A stretch of DNA of 64,000 nt, from positions 310,001 to 374,000 of the forward strand of contig NZ_JAUSSZ010000001.1 of NCBI RefSeq assembly GCF_030812595.1, in the 5' to 3' direction. The stretch comes from Arthrobacter bambusae. Lineage in GTDB: Bacteria; Actinomycetota; Actinomycetes; Actinomycetales; Micrococcaceae. The position numbers and the translations under genes were made by a program. The notes beneath the pieces were generated by a model, which searched no databases, was not told the DNA's origin, and was given only the letters and a program-made list of their open reading frames with translations. How positions within the stretch are numbered: position 1 is the stretch's first letter; each line of letters opens with the position of its first letter. Positions 53,678 through 62,605 of the stretch are shown here, in pieces.

Positions 53678-53887
53678 TGGCCCGGTGCCGCTCCGGGTCC
53701 GGTGACCTTCGGCTTGCGCCTTAGCTCGGCTTGCGCCTTAGCTCGGCTTGCGTTGAGCTATCCATTGGGCCTCCGCCAAGGCCTCCTGCGACTTTTGCGT
53801 CAACTCTCCATGTTCATCGTGAAGCAGTCCCTTCCACCTGCGTGATTTCAATCAGTCGTCGTTCAAGGGAGTCGACGCGCACCAACC
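53678..53887. other. Junction region between clpB and pucR remnants
   Basis: About 210 bases lie between the broken 5' end of clpB and the pucR remnant. They contain the 17-bp tandem repeat at 53710-53752 and no supported gene, and look like a deletion/rearrangement joint. Confidence 0.5.
53710..53752. repeat. 17-bp tandem direct repeat, 2.5 copies
   Basis: CGGCTTGCGCCTTAGCT occurs at 53710-53726 and 53727-53743, and its first 9 bases again at 53744-53752. It borders the broken 5' end of the clpB remnant and may mark a rearrangement joint or slippage. Confidence 0.85.
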
Positions 53888-54121
53888 GGCTATGTCGACG
53901 AGTGGCTCGGTACGCTGCAAGAAGCCGACGAGAACCGGGGCTCTGACCTGGTGCGAACCCTGGCTCAGTACCTGGACCACGGCGGCAACTATGACGGTAC
54001 AGCCGAGAGCCTGACGATCCATCGAAGCACTCTGCGTTACCGTTCGACCCGGCTGAACCTGCATGTCGCAACGCGCGCATGGCGCCTCCGTCCGCACGCC
54101 GCCCCTTTCCACGTCCCATAG
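53888..54121 (+). pseudogene. C-terminal remnant of a PucR-family transcriptional regulator
   Basis: The plus strand encodes YVDEWLGTLQEADENRGSDL, then LAQYLDHGGNYDGTAESLTI, then HRSTLRYR, the PucR C-terminal helix-turn-helix. It then jumps directly to TRLNLHVATRAWR, which in intact relatives comes about 15-20 residues later, so there is an internal deletion. No start or N-terminal sensor domain is present. It lies just beyond the amidohydrolase gene of an operon with its own intact PucR regulator (55991-57526). Confidence 0.75.
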
Positions 54122-54178
54122 CCAGGCCTCAACCTGTTGGATAGCCGCGGGCCGTTGGATAACCGGGGCAGGCATGCG

Positions 54179-55474
54179 TCATCGTCGCCAGGCGATCGTC
54201 GAAGGCGAATAGTCCGAATACTCACTGCCTGGGGGAGTGAAGGTGGTCTTATCCACGGCGGCAACAATGTTGCCGCCTTTGATGACAGTACGGGGACGGC
54301 TCTCGTCCCAGAGGATCGAAGGGTCATCGAAAGGATCACCGTCCAGCACTACGAGGTCCGCGCAGGCACCTTCTGCTATCCGTCCCAGGTCGTCACGTAG
54401 CAGCAGGGAGGCGTTGGTTGACGTCGCGGAGCGGAGGGCTTCGTACACACCCAAAACTTCGCATTGGAGGCGCAGCCCCGCGAGTTGCTCATCTTCGAGC
54501 TCACCCATGAGGTCAGACCCAAAGCCGATCCGGACGCCGGCGGCCCGGGCAAGCTTGACCGCTTCCTTGCCTGACTTCAGCACTTCCCGGTTCTTGGCCG
54601 CTCCCACATCGGTGAGGCCGATCTCTGTGCCACGCCGGTCCATGGCGTCGTAGGTGACGAGGGTGGGTACGAGAAAGACCTCATGTTCGGCCATGAGTTG
54701 GGCGGTCTCTGCGTCCAGCAGGTTGCCGTGTTCGATGCAGCGAACACCATTGAGCACGGAATGCCGGATGGCTTCGGGTGAGTAGGCATGGGCGGTGGCG
54801 TAACTGCCCCTCCGGGATGCCTCCTCTGTTACAACCCGGATTTCGGCCGCGCTGTATTGGGGGACCCGGATCGGGTCGACTGGCGAAATGACGCCTCCGG
54901 ACGTCATGAGCTTCACGGCTGTGGCACCGGTCCGAAACCGGTGCCGCACGGCGCGCAGCAGTTCCTCGGCGCCGTCCACTACTTCGCACATGTGGCCCCC
55001 ATGGAAGCAGCTCCCGTCATTGCTGGCGCGGATATCTCCGTGGCCACCTGTCTGGCTCAGCGCGGGCCCGGTGAAGAAGTAACGTGGGCCAGGGTACAGG
55101 CCTTCGTCGATGGCATTCGCGAGGCCGATGTCGCCCCCGGCCACGTCGCGGACCGCGGTGAAACCGCGGCGCAGCGCGGCTTCAAGGCGGCGTGCTCCTG
55201 CCAGGGCCGAGTAGCTTAGGGGGCCGGTCTCGTTCCGAGCCGAGGTCAAGCTGAGCGCGTACGCGTGGAAGTGGGCGTCGATGAGCCCGGGAATCACGGT
55301 CCGGCCTCCGGCGTCGAGCACCGTAGCGGCACTGGACGCTGCGGTTTCGTCGTTGCCGATGGCGGCTATACGCCCGCCGCGCACGATGATGGAGCCTTCG
55401 AACACCTCGCGCGATTCACCGTTGAAGATCCGGGCGTTCCGGATGGTCAGGGTACCCGGCTGGTTGCTTGTCAT
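54179..55474 (-). CDS. Metal-dependent amidohydrolase family protein
   Basis: The product has 431 aa. VIPGLIDAHFHAYAL (about 60-74) gives the HxH metal ligands. The likely carboxylated Lys lies in TAVKLMTSGGVIS (about 187), with His in ATAHAYSPEAI and CIEHGNLLD and the catalytic Asp in GFGSDLMGE (about 325). This is the imidazolonepropionase/Xaa-Pro dipeptidase-like group. The substrate is unknown, probably an amide or cyclic amide produced by the operon's hydantoinase-type enzymes. It is the last gene of that operon. Confidence 0.93.
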   Translation of the reverse strand: MTSNQPGTLTIRNARIFNGESREVFEGSIIVRGGRIAAIGNDETAASSAATVLDAGGRTVIPGLIDAHFHAYALSLTSARNETGPLSYSALAGARRLEAALRRGFTAVRDVAGGDIGLANAIDEGLYPGPRYFFTGPALSQTGGHGDIRASNDGSCFHGGHMCEVVDGAEELLRAVRHRFRTGATAVKLMTSGGVISPVDPIRVPQYSAAEIRVVTEEASRRGSYATAHAYSPEAIRHSVLNGVRCIEHGNLLDAETAQLMAEHEVFLVPTLVTYDAMDRRGTEIGLTDVGAAKNREVLKSGKEAVKLARAAGVRIGFGSDLMGELEDEQLAGLRLQCEVLGVYEALRSATSTNASLLLRDDLGRIAEGACADLVVLDGDPFDDPSILWDESRPRTVIKGGNIVAAVDKTTFTPPGSEYSDYSPSTIAWRR

Positions 55475-55538
55475 GCAGCGTCGTTCCTTTCTGTTGTCTT
55501 ACCGAGGGTGGATTCCACCTGCGGTGCCGCGCCTGGAA

Positions 55539-55994
55539 CTAGTTGTGGTGGGCTAGGGCATCTTCCAGCAGCCGGACAGAGCGCCCCGCTATTTTCATGG
55601 CGGCCTCCACTGACTTTTCGTCGTAACCGCCCTCGGCCCCGAGGAAGTTCATTGATCCGATGGTCTCGCCGTTGCTCACCACCGGGACGTTGACGATTGC
55701 CCCGCATCCCAGCGACTCAATGGTTGCCGAGTCGAAGAAGAAGGCCCTGACGGCGTCGGTGTCAGCGCCCAGGAAGGGCTGCTGCCCTTTGACAACCTGC
55801 TCCAGCCATGCAGGGTTGGTGTCCCCGGTGAGGGTTTTCTTGCCTCCCACGGGGTAGACCTCCGGGTGGGTGGTGAAGATGCGTGCCATGCTGGTGCCGG
55901 CGTCGGCGATGACGGACGCGGTGAACAGGCGAACGCCCACAGTGTCCTGTGCGGAAGCATAGACGTCTTCAAGGGATTCAAATTGTGAACTCAT
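55539..55994 (-). CDS. GAF-domain protein
   Basis: The product has 151 aa from ATG 55994 (AAAGGA upstream, overlapping the PucR gene end by 4 nt). It is a single GAF domain: GTSMARIFTTHPEVYPVGG, FDSATIESLGCGAIVNVPVV and GETIGSMNFLGAEGGYDEKS. Such stand-alone GAF proteins accompany hydantoinase/DUF917-type operons and may bind a small ligand. Catalysis is not evident. Confidence 0.88.
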   Translation of the reverse strand: MSSQFESLEDVYASAQDTVGVRLFTASVIADAGTSMARIFTTHPEVYPVGGKKTLTGDTNPAWLEQVVKGQQPFLGADTDAVRAFFFDSATIESLGCGAIVNVPVVSNGETIGSMNFLGAEGGYDEKSVEAAMKIAGRSVRLLEDALAHHN

Positions 55995-57526
55995 GGGGAG
56001 TCCTTTCTGTTTGAGAGATGTGTCTTGGGAAGTTCTTTGCGGTGCGCCTGCCCTCGCAGCACGTTGAGGATCAAATGGACGGACAGCAGCTCAGCCGGGC
56101 TGTCGAGCGGTACACCCAGCTCACGGGCCCTGTTGAGCCTGGTTTGGAGGGTGTTCCGGTGCAGATCCAGTGTTTTCGCTGCGAGGCTTACAGATCCGTG
56201 GTGATCCAGGAAGGCGGCCACCGCCGAAATAATCGCATCCCGGTCGGCGCAGGCCATCAACCGCGGCAGCGCCAGCTCGGCTACGAGGCCGACGGCGTCC
56301 GAGTCGACGAAAGTGGTGGCCGCCGCCACCCCGAGGTTGGCGAAAGCCAGAACCGTGCCTGGCCCTGCTGACCACGCGGACTCAGCAGCCAGGCGGGCCT
56401 CCTGCACGATGGATGGCAATAAGGGCGGATCCTCATTCCAGGTCGACAGCCCCGCAACGAGGCCAAGCTCGGCAAGAGTTTCCGCGAGCCGTGTCCTGAT
56501 CCTGCCTTCCAGCTGGGCCACAACGTCCCCGTGCTGGACAGGAATGAGTGCCAGCCAGCCACCTTTGACCTCTGCCAGGGGGCTGCGTATCGCCGCCTTC
56601 CGCCAGAGCAGGCGCAGCACGGCCGTAAGCTCCTGGCGGGCGTCATGCGGTGCGCTGCTGCGGATCCACAGGGCCACGTACTTATCCTCCGGCCGCCAGC
56701 CCAGCTGGGTCAGCAGGTGCCGGTGTTCGTCTACGAAAGCGCTGCCGGAAGAACCTGGGTGACGGTCCAGTTCGGTAAGTGCCGCGGTAGGGACGGCGCG
56801 AGAGGCCTCGAGGAAGTCCCCTAACAGCCACGCAGCTTTGACTGAAGGGCTGGCGACCTCGAGGATGGAACGAACGAGCTGCAGATTGTGGACGCCGGAC
56901 ACAGGAACGCGGGCTGTCAGAGTCGAGCGAATGCCGCCGTTGCCGCGGCGCATGTCCACTGTGATGACTTCGGACTCCCCTCGCAATGCCATCCCGGCGG
57001 AGGCCAGGACGACGCCGTCGTACTCCAGCGAGATGCCCACCCCGTCCAGTTCGTTGGAAATGGTCTTGAGTACGTCACCGAGGGAGGTGTCCTTTGCAAC
57101 AGCCCGCGCGAACCGGGCCAGTTCTGCGTCAACTACCGATAAGGCTGCTCCGATTTCTGCGGCCATGGCCAGGGCGACGCCAGCCGGGTCGTCGTCGGAG
57201 GCAAGCAAGGTGATGCCTAGCCGCTCGGCCAAGCCGATCACGGCGTTGGAATAGGTGCTTTCGGCAACGACGACGGCGCTGGCCCGCCGCTCCCATGAGT
57301 GACGAAGGGCCGCTGACACCAGCCAGCCTCCTGCCCCCATTGCGGGGGAGAGGACGACCACCGTGTTTGGCCGTACGCGCTGGATCGCCTCAAGCTGTGA
57401 AACCAGAACCACATTTTCAACCGTCGCGCTGGACGGGGTGAGATACAGCGGCGTCGTGCCTCGGAGGGATCCATGCGCCAGGAGCCCGGCGACGTCCAGC
57501 CGGGGGACGCTTTTGGACCTATGCAT
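55991..57526 (-). CDS. PucR-family transcriptional regulator
   Basis: The product has 511 aa from ATG 57526 (AAGGCG upstream; overlaps the DUF917 gene by 8 bp). The N-terminal PucR sensor-like domain (residues 10-130, VVVLSPAMGAGGWLVSAALR) is followed by a central GGDEF-like region and a C-terminal HTH (AVAAFLDHHGSVSLAAKTLD then LHRNTLQTRLNRA, about 440-475). PucR regulators activate purine- or amide-breakdown genes in response to the substrate. Being inside the operon suggests autoregulation. Confidence 0.92.
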   Translation of the reverse strand: MHRSKSVPRLDVAGLLAHGSLRGTTPLYLTPSSATVENVVLVSQLEAIQRVRPNTVVVLSPAMGAGGWLVSAALRHSWERRASAVVVAESTYSNAVIGLAERLGITLLASDDDPAGVALAMAAEIGAALSVVDAELARFARAVAKDTSLGDVLKTISNELDGVGISLEYDGVVLASAGMALRGESEVITVDMRRGNGGIRSTLTARVPVSGVHNLQLVRSILEVASPSVKAAWLLGDFLEASRAVPTAALTELDRHPGSSGSAFVDEHRHLLTQLGWRPEDKYVALWIRSSAPHDARQELTAVLRLLWRKAAIRSPLAEVKGGWLALIPVQHGDVVAQLEGRIRTRLAETLAELGLVAGLSTWNEDPPLLPSIVQEARLAAESAWSAGPGTVLAFANLGVAAATTFVDSDAVGLVAELALPRLMACADRDAIISAVAAFLDHHGSVSLAAKTLDLHRNTLQTRLNRARELGVPLDSPAELLSVHLILNVLRGQAHRKELPKTHLSNRKDSP

Positions 57527-58601
57527 GGCTGCGCCTTGGGTGCCTGAGGGGAATGCCAAAAGCCTTTGGTTCGGCGAGGGCAAGTCCGGCCTGCGAGTAC
57601 CACTGCGCTGCTGCGGGGTATGTCAGGACGTCCACGACGTTGCCCACGCGGACGTCGTCCAGGGTAACCACCGTGCCGTGCTCGGAGTTAAGAAGGGTCA
57701 CCATGTCGGGGACCGCGGCCGCGATAGCCCCGTCCACCAAGACCAGCAGAATCTCATTCTGGATCTCCAGCCGAATGATCTGGCCGGTGCTTTCGTCTTC
57801 AAGTGTCACGCTTGACGGTTGTGCAGGCAGCCCGAGGTCAGTGGGACGGGAAAGGCCCTCGATATGGGTCACGCGGGCACGGGCGACGCGTGTGGCGTCC
57901 AGAAGCTCCGCCAGCATCAGGTACTTTCTCTCCACTGACGTCTCGGCGTCCTGGATCTGGCCTATCCGGATCATCCGGCTGACTGAGCCGTGGACGCCGT
58001 GTTCCTTAAGTTGTGCGGCGGTGCAGGGATACATGGCGGTGGCGGCCCAGCCACCTAGTTCGGTAACGAGCGCACGTACTAGCGTCTCGGCACGTTGCGG
58101 ATTTGTGGCCTCCACGATCGCGCGTTCTCCCGTGACTCCCATCATGGCGATGGGGCTGATGGCGACCTGTCCGATGTTCAGGGTGGTTTGGCTGATAAGG
58201 GGAAAGACCCGGCCCATGGGATCTGAATCGATCACGGGCAGCGAGGACTGCAGCCCGACCATGAGCGGAATCATTCCGTTGATGTTGGCGGCGGCGAGTG
58301 AATAGATTGCCCGGACCCTCCGGCCGAGCTTGGCTTCCATGGCATTGATGCAGCCGAGGAACTCATCGCCGACCGGAGGCATGTCGGCTATGAACAGGCC
58401 CTGTGTCACCATTCCGACCGCTACGACCAGGTCGTCCGGGGCGAGCTCGGCGACGGTCGCGAGCTCCAGGGACTGGTGCTCCATGGCCTGCAGAATCATG
58501 TCGGTGTAGACGTGGATGGCCGTCGGGTCGATGGCGCAGGCCAGAAAGTGCGCGCCTGTCCGGAGGTGTCGGACATCGTCCGCAGTGAGTTGGGTGCTCA
58601 T
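57519..58601 (-). CDS. DUF917 family protein
   Basis: The product has 360 aa from ATG 58601 (GGAGGG upstream, ATGA overlap with the preceding gene). DVRHLRTGAHFLACAIDPTA at the N-terminus and a central INGMIPLMVGLQSSLPVIDS with DPMGRVFPLISQTT are typical of DUF917. Family members accompany hydantoinase-like HyuA/HyuB genes and may act as a further subunit. No reaction is established. Confidence 0.92.
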   Translation of the reverse strand: MSTQLTADDVRHLRTGAHFLACAIDPTAIHVYTDMILQAMEHQSLELATVAELAPDDLVVAVGMVTQGLFIADMPPVGDEFLGCINAMEAKLGRRVRAIYSLAAANINGMIPLMVGLQSSLPVIDSDPMGRVFPLISQTTLNIGQVAISPIAMMGVTGERAIVEATNPQRAETLVRALVTELGGWAATAMYPCTAAQLKEHGVHGSVSRMIRIGQIQDAETSVERKYLMLAELLDATRVARARVTHIEGLSRPTDLGLPAQPSSVTLEDESTGQIIRLEIQNEILLVLVDGAIAAAVPDMVTLLNSEHGTVVTLDDVRVGNVVDVLTYPAAAQWYSQAGLALAEPKAFGIPLRHPRRSHA

Positions 58602-59917
58602 GGCGCAGCCCTCCGTGCTTCTGTAGTCGGAAACCGCTCCTTGCCGCCGGAAGTCTCTCCGGCGGCCTGCACACGGATCCTGACGATTCCCGGATTCCCG
58701 TAAGGCATGGCAAAGACATTCGATTCGATGATGTGGATCTGGCCCGGGTTGGCGCCCAGCTGTACGGCTGCCGACTGCGCGTCCTCCTCGGCACGGTGCT
58801 GCACGGCCTCGAGATCCGTCCGTCCGCTGACGGTCTCGAGTCTGTCGATCCATGAAGTCAAGGGTGCAGCTGCACAACCTACAAGCGCAACGTCCTGGGC
58901 TGCGGGCAGCGTCGGAACAAGTCCGAAAGGAGGCGGGGTTGTCTGTTCGATACGGAGATCGGCAATCACTGAGCTGACGTCGGGGCGAATGGGGTGGTTG
59001 GCCGTGTAGGACTCGACAACTGCGGCATTGCTTGCCAGGCTCGCCTCATATCCTTGGCGGATAAGGCTGTTTGCAGCAGGCAGGCCGCCCCGGAGGTGCC
59101 CCACGATGACGCCGGAGTCGGTGCAGATAACAACTTCGCCGTTGGGCACGCCAGCGAGGGTGGCCGCACCGAGGATTACCGAGGCCGGTTCGGGCCGGAG
59201 CCCGTGGACCGGTGCCACAGCCAACCGCGGAAGGGGAGCCCGGCCGCCGTCGTTCCTGGCAAACGAGAGGGTGGCGGCCGGGAAGTGGCGCTGGCCGGCC
59301 GCGTCCAGAGTAGCGGCCAGCTCCTCACCCGTCTCCATGAGTGCGGTGTTCAGGATGGCCGTGTAGTCACGGTCCCGAAAAACGCTGGAGTAGAAATCAC
59401 TGGAGATGCTGATCCTCATTTCGCTGTCATTGGAAAGAATGGCGTCGGCGATGCGGGTTTCGTGGTCCGTGGAGGCCGTGGAACCGACGGAAGTGATGGC
59501 CACGTTCCGCACGTTCCCGGACAGGATGCTGGGAAGCGCTGCCAGGAAGGCCTCAAGGTCAAGCTGGGCAAGGGGCCGGCCGCGCATATCGTGGCCACCG
59601 CTGACATGGACGGTTCGGCTGACCGCTGCTTCGACACGGGGCGGCACGCTGGCTGCGTGAAACGCATCCGCCGGCGGGCGGGGCGAAATTCGGACAGCGA
59701 CGACGTCGGCCAGGTTCCGCGTCGCGAGGACATGCCCGACGTCGGCCGTGATCTCCCTTACGCCGGACCCGAACTCCCGGCTGAGCCCGGCCAGTGCCGA
59801 GTCCAGCGCTTCGGCAATACTGCCGGCGTGGATCTCGCGGGCTGCCGAGACGATGGTCCGGCCGTCCAGCACGAGGCTTCGGCAGCTGTTCTCCCGCAGC
59901 CGCAGTCCTATCCGCAT
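58598..59917 (-). CDS. Divergent hydantoinase A / oxoprolinase-like protein
   Basis: The product has 439 aa, against about 500-700 for HyuA. The middle part follows the HyuA order: AITSVGSTASTDHETRIADA, ISISSDFYSSVFRDRDYTAI, LNTALME, LSFARNDGG, APLPRLAVAPVHGLRPEPAS, then GEVVICTDSGVIVGHLRGGL. The N-terminal phosphate-binding DxGGTFTD motif of HyuA is not clear. It probably supplies the ATPase-like part of a hydantoinase with the HyuB encoded at the right edge. Start ATG 59917 behind GGAAG. Confidence 0.8.
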   Translation of the reverse strand: MRIGLRLRENSCRSLVLDGRTIVSAAREIHAGSIAEALDSALAGLSREFGSGVREITADVGHVLATRNLADVVAVRISPRPPADAFHAASVPPRVEAAVSRTVHVSGGHDMRGRPLAQLDLEAFLAALPSILSGNVRNVAITSVGSTASTDHETRIADAILSNDSEMRISISSDFYSSVFRDRDYTAILNTALMETGEELAATLDAAGQRHFPAATLSFARNDGGRAPLPRLAVAPVHGLRPEPASVILGAATLAGVPNGEVVICTDSGVIVGHLRGGLPAANSLIRQGYEASLASNAAVVESYTANHPIRPDVSSVIADLRIEQTTPPPFGLVPTLPAAQDVALVGCAAAPLTSWIDRLETVSGRTDLEAVQHRAEEDAQSAAVQLGANPGQIHIIESNVFAMPYGNPGIVRIRVQAAGETSGGKERFPTTEARRAAP

Positions 59918-59991
59918 TCTTCAACTTCCTGCTGCACGCGCCCTTGCGGCCGGTGAATTGCTTCCATGTATATAGGGTCCACTATGGGCCG

Positions 59992-60975
59992 TCATCTCAC
60001 CGCCTTGCGGAAGAACAATCCGTCGGCGGCGACGGCGACGAGGATGAGGACACCCGTGACTACCTGCTGGTAGGTGGTGTCCCAGTGAAGAAGGTTGAAG
60101 CCATTGCTGATAACCGTCAGGATCATGACGCCCACGAAGGCGCGCCACATCGCACCTTGTCCGCCGAGGATGCTCGTACCGCCGATCACCACCGCCGCAA
60201 TGGCTGTGAGCTCAACGCCGATCGCCATGGCCGGCTGTGCGGAACCGGCACGGGAAGCCAGGATCATGCCGGCCATCGCGGAGCAAAGGCCGCTGATGGC
60301 GTAGACCGCTACGTGGATGGACCCGGTACGGATACCGCTGAGCCGTGCTGCCTCCAGGTTGCCGCCCACCGCGTAAATCCGGCGTCCGAAAGTGGTGCGC
60401 CATAAAACGATGCCCAAGACAATCGTCATGGCGAGCATCAGCACCGAACCCGCGGTGAGGCCGAAAAGGCTGGGCCATGTCCAGGTCTGGAAGGCAAAAA
60501 GCTGCTCGGGCAAAGGCGCCACGATGGCGCCGCCCGTGATCACGATGGCCAGCCCTCGGTAAATGATGCTGACCGCGAGCGTACCTATGAAGGAGTTAAC
60601 CTTCGTGGATACCACGATCAGGCCGGTGAGGGTTCCCAACGCGGCACCGACCAGCAGGGCCCCGATGAATCCGGCGGCCACGCCGAAGTGTTGGGTGATC
60701 ATCACCCCTGCAATGGCCGAAACTGCCAGGCTGGCTGTCGAGGACAGGTCGAAGACGCCGCTGATGATGCATAACGTGGCGGCCGCGGCGAGCAGGCCAA
60801 CGATGGCGGCCTGGTCGAAGAGATTGATGAAGTTGCGGTCAGTGAGGAACGTTCCGGTGTTCAGGGTCAGGAACAGCATGATCGCGATCAAGCCGAAAAC
60901 GATCCCGAAATCCCTGACGTTGAACTTGAATTTTTTCTCTGCCGGCGCGGACACGGCAGCGGAAGCTGTGGTCAT
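59992..60975 (-). CDS. Ribose-type ABC transporter permease (RbsC-like)
   Basis: The product has 327 aa with about ten hydrophobic segments. FDLSSTASLAVSAIAGVMIT near residue 75 and GRRIYAVGGNLEAARLSGIR (about 196-215) are the conserved segments of BPD_transp_2 permeases, with ELTAIAAVVIGGTSILGGQG near 255. AGGTGA precedes ATG 60975. It is encoded 8 nt after the ATPase gene. The family is used for sugars but also for nucleosides and other compounds. Confidence 0.94.
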   Translation of the reverse strand: MTTASAAVSAPAEKKFKFNVRDFGIVFGLIAIMLFLTLNTGTFLTDRNFINLFDQAAIVGLLAAAATLCIISGVFDLSSTASLAVSAIAGVMITQHFGVAAGFIGALLVGAALGTLTGLIVVSTKVNSFIGTLAVSIIYRGLAIVITGGAIVAPLPEQLFAFQTWTWPSLFGLTAGSVLMLAMTIVLGIVLWRTTFGRRIYAVGGNLEAARLSGIRTGSIHVAVYAISGLCSAMAGMILASRAGSAQPAMAIGVELTAIAAVVIGGTSILGGQGAMWRAFVGVMILTVISNGFNLLHWDTTYQQVVTGVLILVAVAADGLFFRKAVR

Positions 60976-60983
60976 TGATTCAC

Positions 60984-62510
60984 CTATTTCATAAAAGCGG
61001 AAGTCATGACTTCATCGCGGGAGGCATTTCGGTCGAATTCGGCGACGATGCGGCCCTGCCTCATGACATGGATACGGTGGGACAGGCCGATGACTTCCTC
61101 CAGTTCGGAACTGACGACGATCACGGCCGTGCCCCTTGCGGCGAGTTCGACGATCAGGCCGTGGATGAGGGCTTTGGCGGCAATATCGACGCCGCGGGTG
61201 GGCTCGTCCACCATCAGCACCGCCGGCGGATTGAGCAGCCACTTGGCAAAGAGCGCCTTCTGCTGGTTTCCGCCGGAAAGGTTGGCAATGGGCGCCCCCT
61301 TCCGCGCGCCGCGGAGGTCGACGGAACGGGTGATGCCGGCGACGGCGGTCTTTTCCCGTCCGACCCGGACCAAGCCGCCCAGGGACCGGTCCGAGAGGGT
61401 AGGGAGGGCAATATTTTCGGATGCGGGCCGCGACATGACGAGGCCCTGTTCTTTCCGGGATTCCGGGACTAGCCCGATCCCGGCCTTGATGGCCTCCCGG
61501 ATGGAGTTGCCGCGGATGCGCCGCCCGTTGATTTCGACGTGCCCGGCGGTGATCCGGTCTGCCCCGAAGGCAGCCAGCAGGGCCTCGCTGCGGCCGCTTC
61601 CCACCAGGCCCGCGAGGCCGAGGATTTCGCCCTGACGCACCGTGAAGGAGACGTCCTTGACCTTGGTGCTGGTCAGGCCCACCGCCTCGAACACGGTCTT
61701 GGCTCCGGCAGGTACCGGGGGGATTTCGGGGATGACGAAGTCGACTTCCCTGCCCACCATCAAGCCGACAAGCGACTCGGGGGTGTGTCCGGCCGCATCT
61801 TCGGTGACGATGTGCCGTCCATCGCGCAGGACGGTTACGCGGTCCACGAGCCCCAGGACCTCTTCCAGATAGTGGGAAACCAGGATGACAGTAGTGCCCG
61901 AGCTTGCCAGCTTCCTGATTACCTGCAGCAATTGCGCTTTCTCTGCTTCGTTCAGGACAGCCGTTGGCTCATCCATGCACAGCACCTTGGCGCCGCGTGC
62001 AAGGGCCTTGAGGATTTCGACCTGCTGCGCCTGCCCAATGGGCAGGGTCCCGACGATCGCACGCGGGTCCAAAGTGAAGCCCGTCTCTTCCAGCAGCCGG
62101 GCAAAGTGGGCGGCGTCTTTCCGGGAACGAAGAAGGCTCCCTGTGTTGGACCACCGGCCCAGGAAAACATTTTCCAGTACCGAGAGCCCCGGGATGAGCG
62201 CCAGTTCTTGGGAGATCAGCGAAATTCCGTTGGAAATCGAGTCCCGCGGCGCGGTGATCCTGACCGTACGGCCATCGAGTGCCACGGTGCCGGAATCGGC
62301 CACGATGGCGCCACCAAGAATCTTCAGCAAGGTACTCTTCCCGGCGCCGTTTTCCCCCATGATGCCGTGGATCTCCCCGGGGGCAATGGATAGGGTGACG
62401 CCCTGCAGTACCGTGCTCGAACCGTACCGCTTGCCGATTCCGGCGACGCTGATCTCCGGGGCCCTGCCCGGATGGACATGTTCTGGTGTTGCCAACTGTT
62501 GTATAGCCAT
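60984..62510 (-). CDS. Ribose-type ABC transporter ATP-binding protein (RbsA-like, two ATPase domains)
   Basis: The product has 508 aa from ATG 62510 (GAGGTC upstream). Domain 1: Walker A MGENGAGKSTLLKILGGA (about 54), VLCMDEPTAVLNEAEKAQLL. Domain 2: a degenerate Walker A (LAGLVGSGRSEAL), signature NLSGGNQQKALFAKWL and Walker B VLMVDEPTRGVDIAAKAL. It powers the permease at 59992-60975 together with the binding protein at 62606-63628. Confidence 0.95.
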   Translation of the reverse strand: MAIQQLATPEHVHPGRAPEISVAGIGKRYGSSTVLQGVTLSIAPGEIHGIMGENGAGKSTLLKILGGAIVADSGTVALDGRTVRITAPRDSISNGISLISQELALIPGLSVLENVFLGRWSNTGSLLRSRKDAAHFARLLEETGFTLDPRAIVGTLPIGQAQQVEILKALARGAKVLCMDEPTAVLNEAEKAQLLQVIRKLASSGTTVILVSHYLEEVLGLVDRVTVLRDGRHIVTEDAAGHTPESLVGLMVGREVDFVIPEIPPVPAGAKTVFEAVGLTSTKVKDVSFTVRQGEILGLAGLVGSGRSEALLAAFGADRITAGHVEINGRRIRGNSIREAIKAGIGLVPESRKEQGLVMSRPASENIALPTLSDRSLGGLVRVGREKTAVAGITRSVDLRGARKGAPIANLSGGNQQKALFAKWLLNPPAVLMVDEPTRGVDIAAKALIHGLIVELAARGTAVIVVSSELEEVIGLSHRIHVMRQGRIVAEFDRNASRDEVMTSAFMK

Positions 62511-62605
62511 CGTGACCTCTGGAGATGGAAGGGGACTTTCGTGCTTGGCCCCGGGCCGGAGCGGGAGCGCTCCGGCCCGGGGCGGTTCCCTGGTTGTGCC
62601 AGGGC

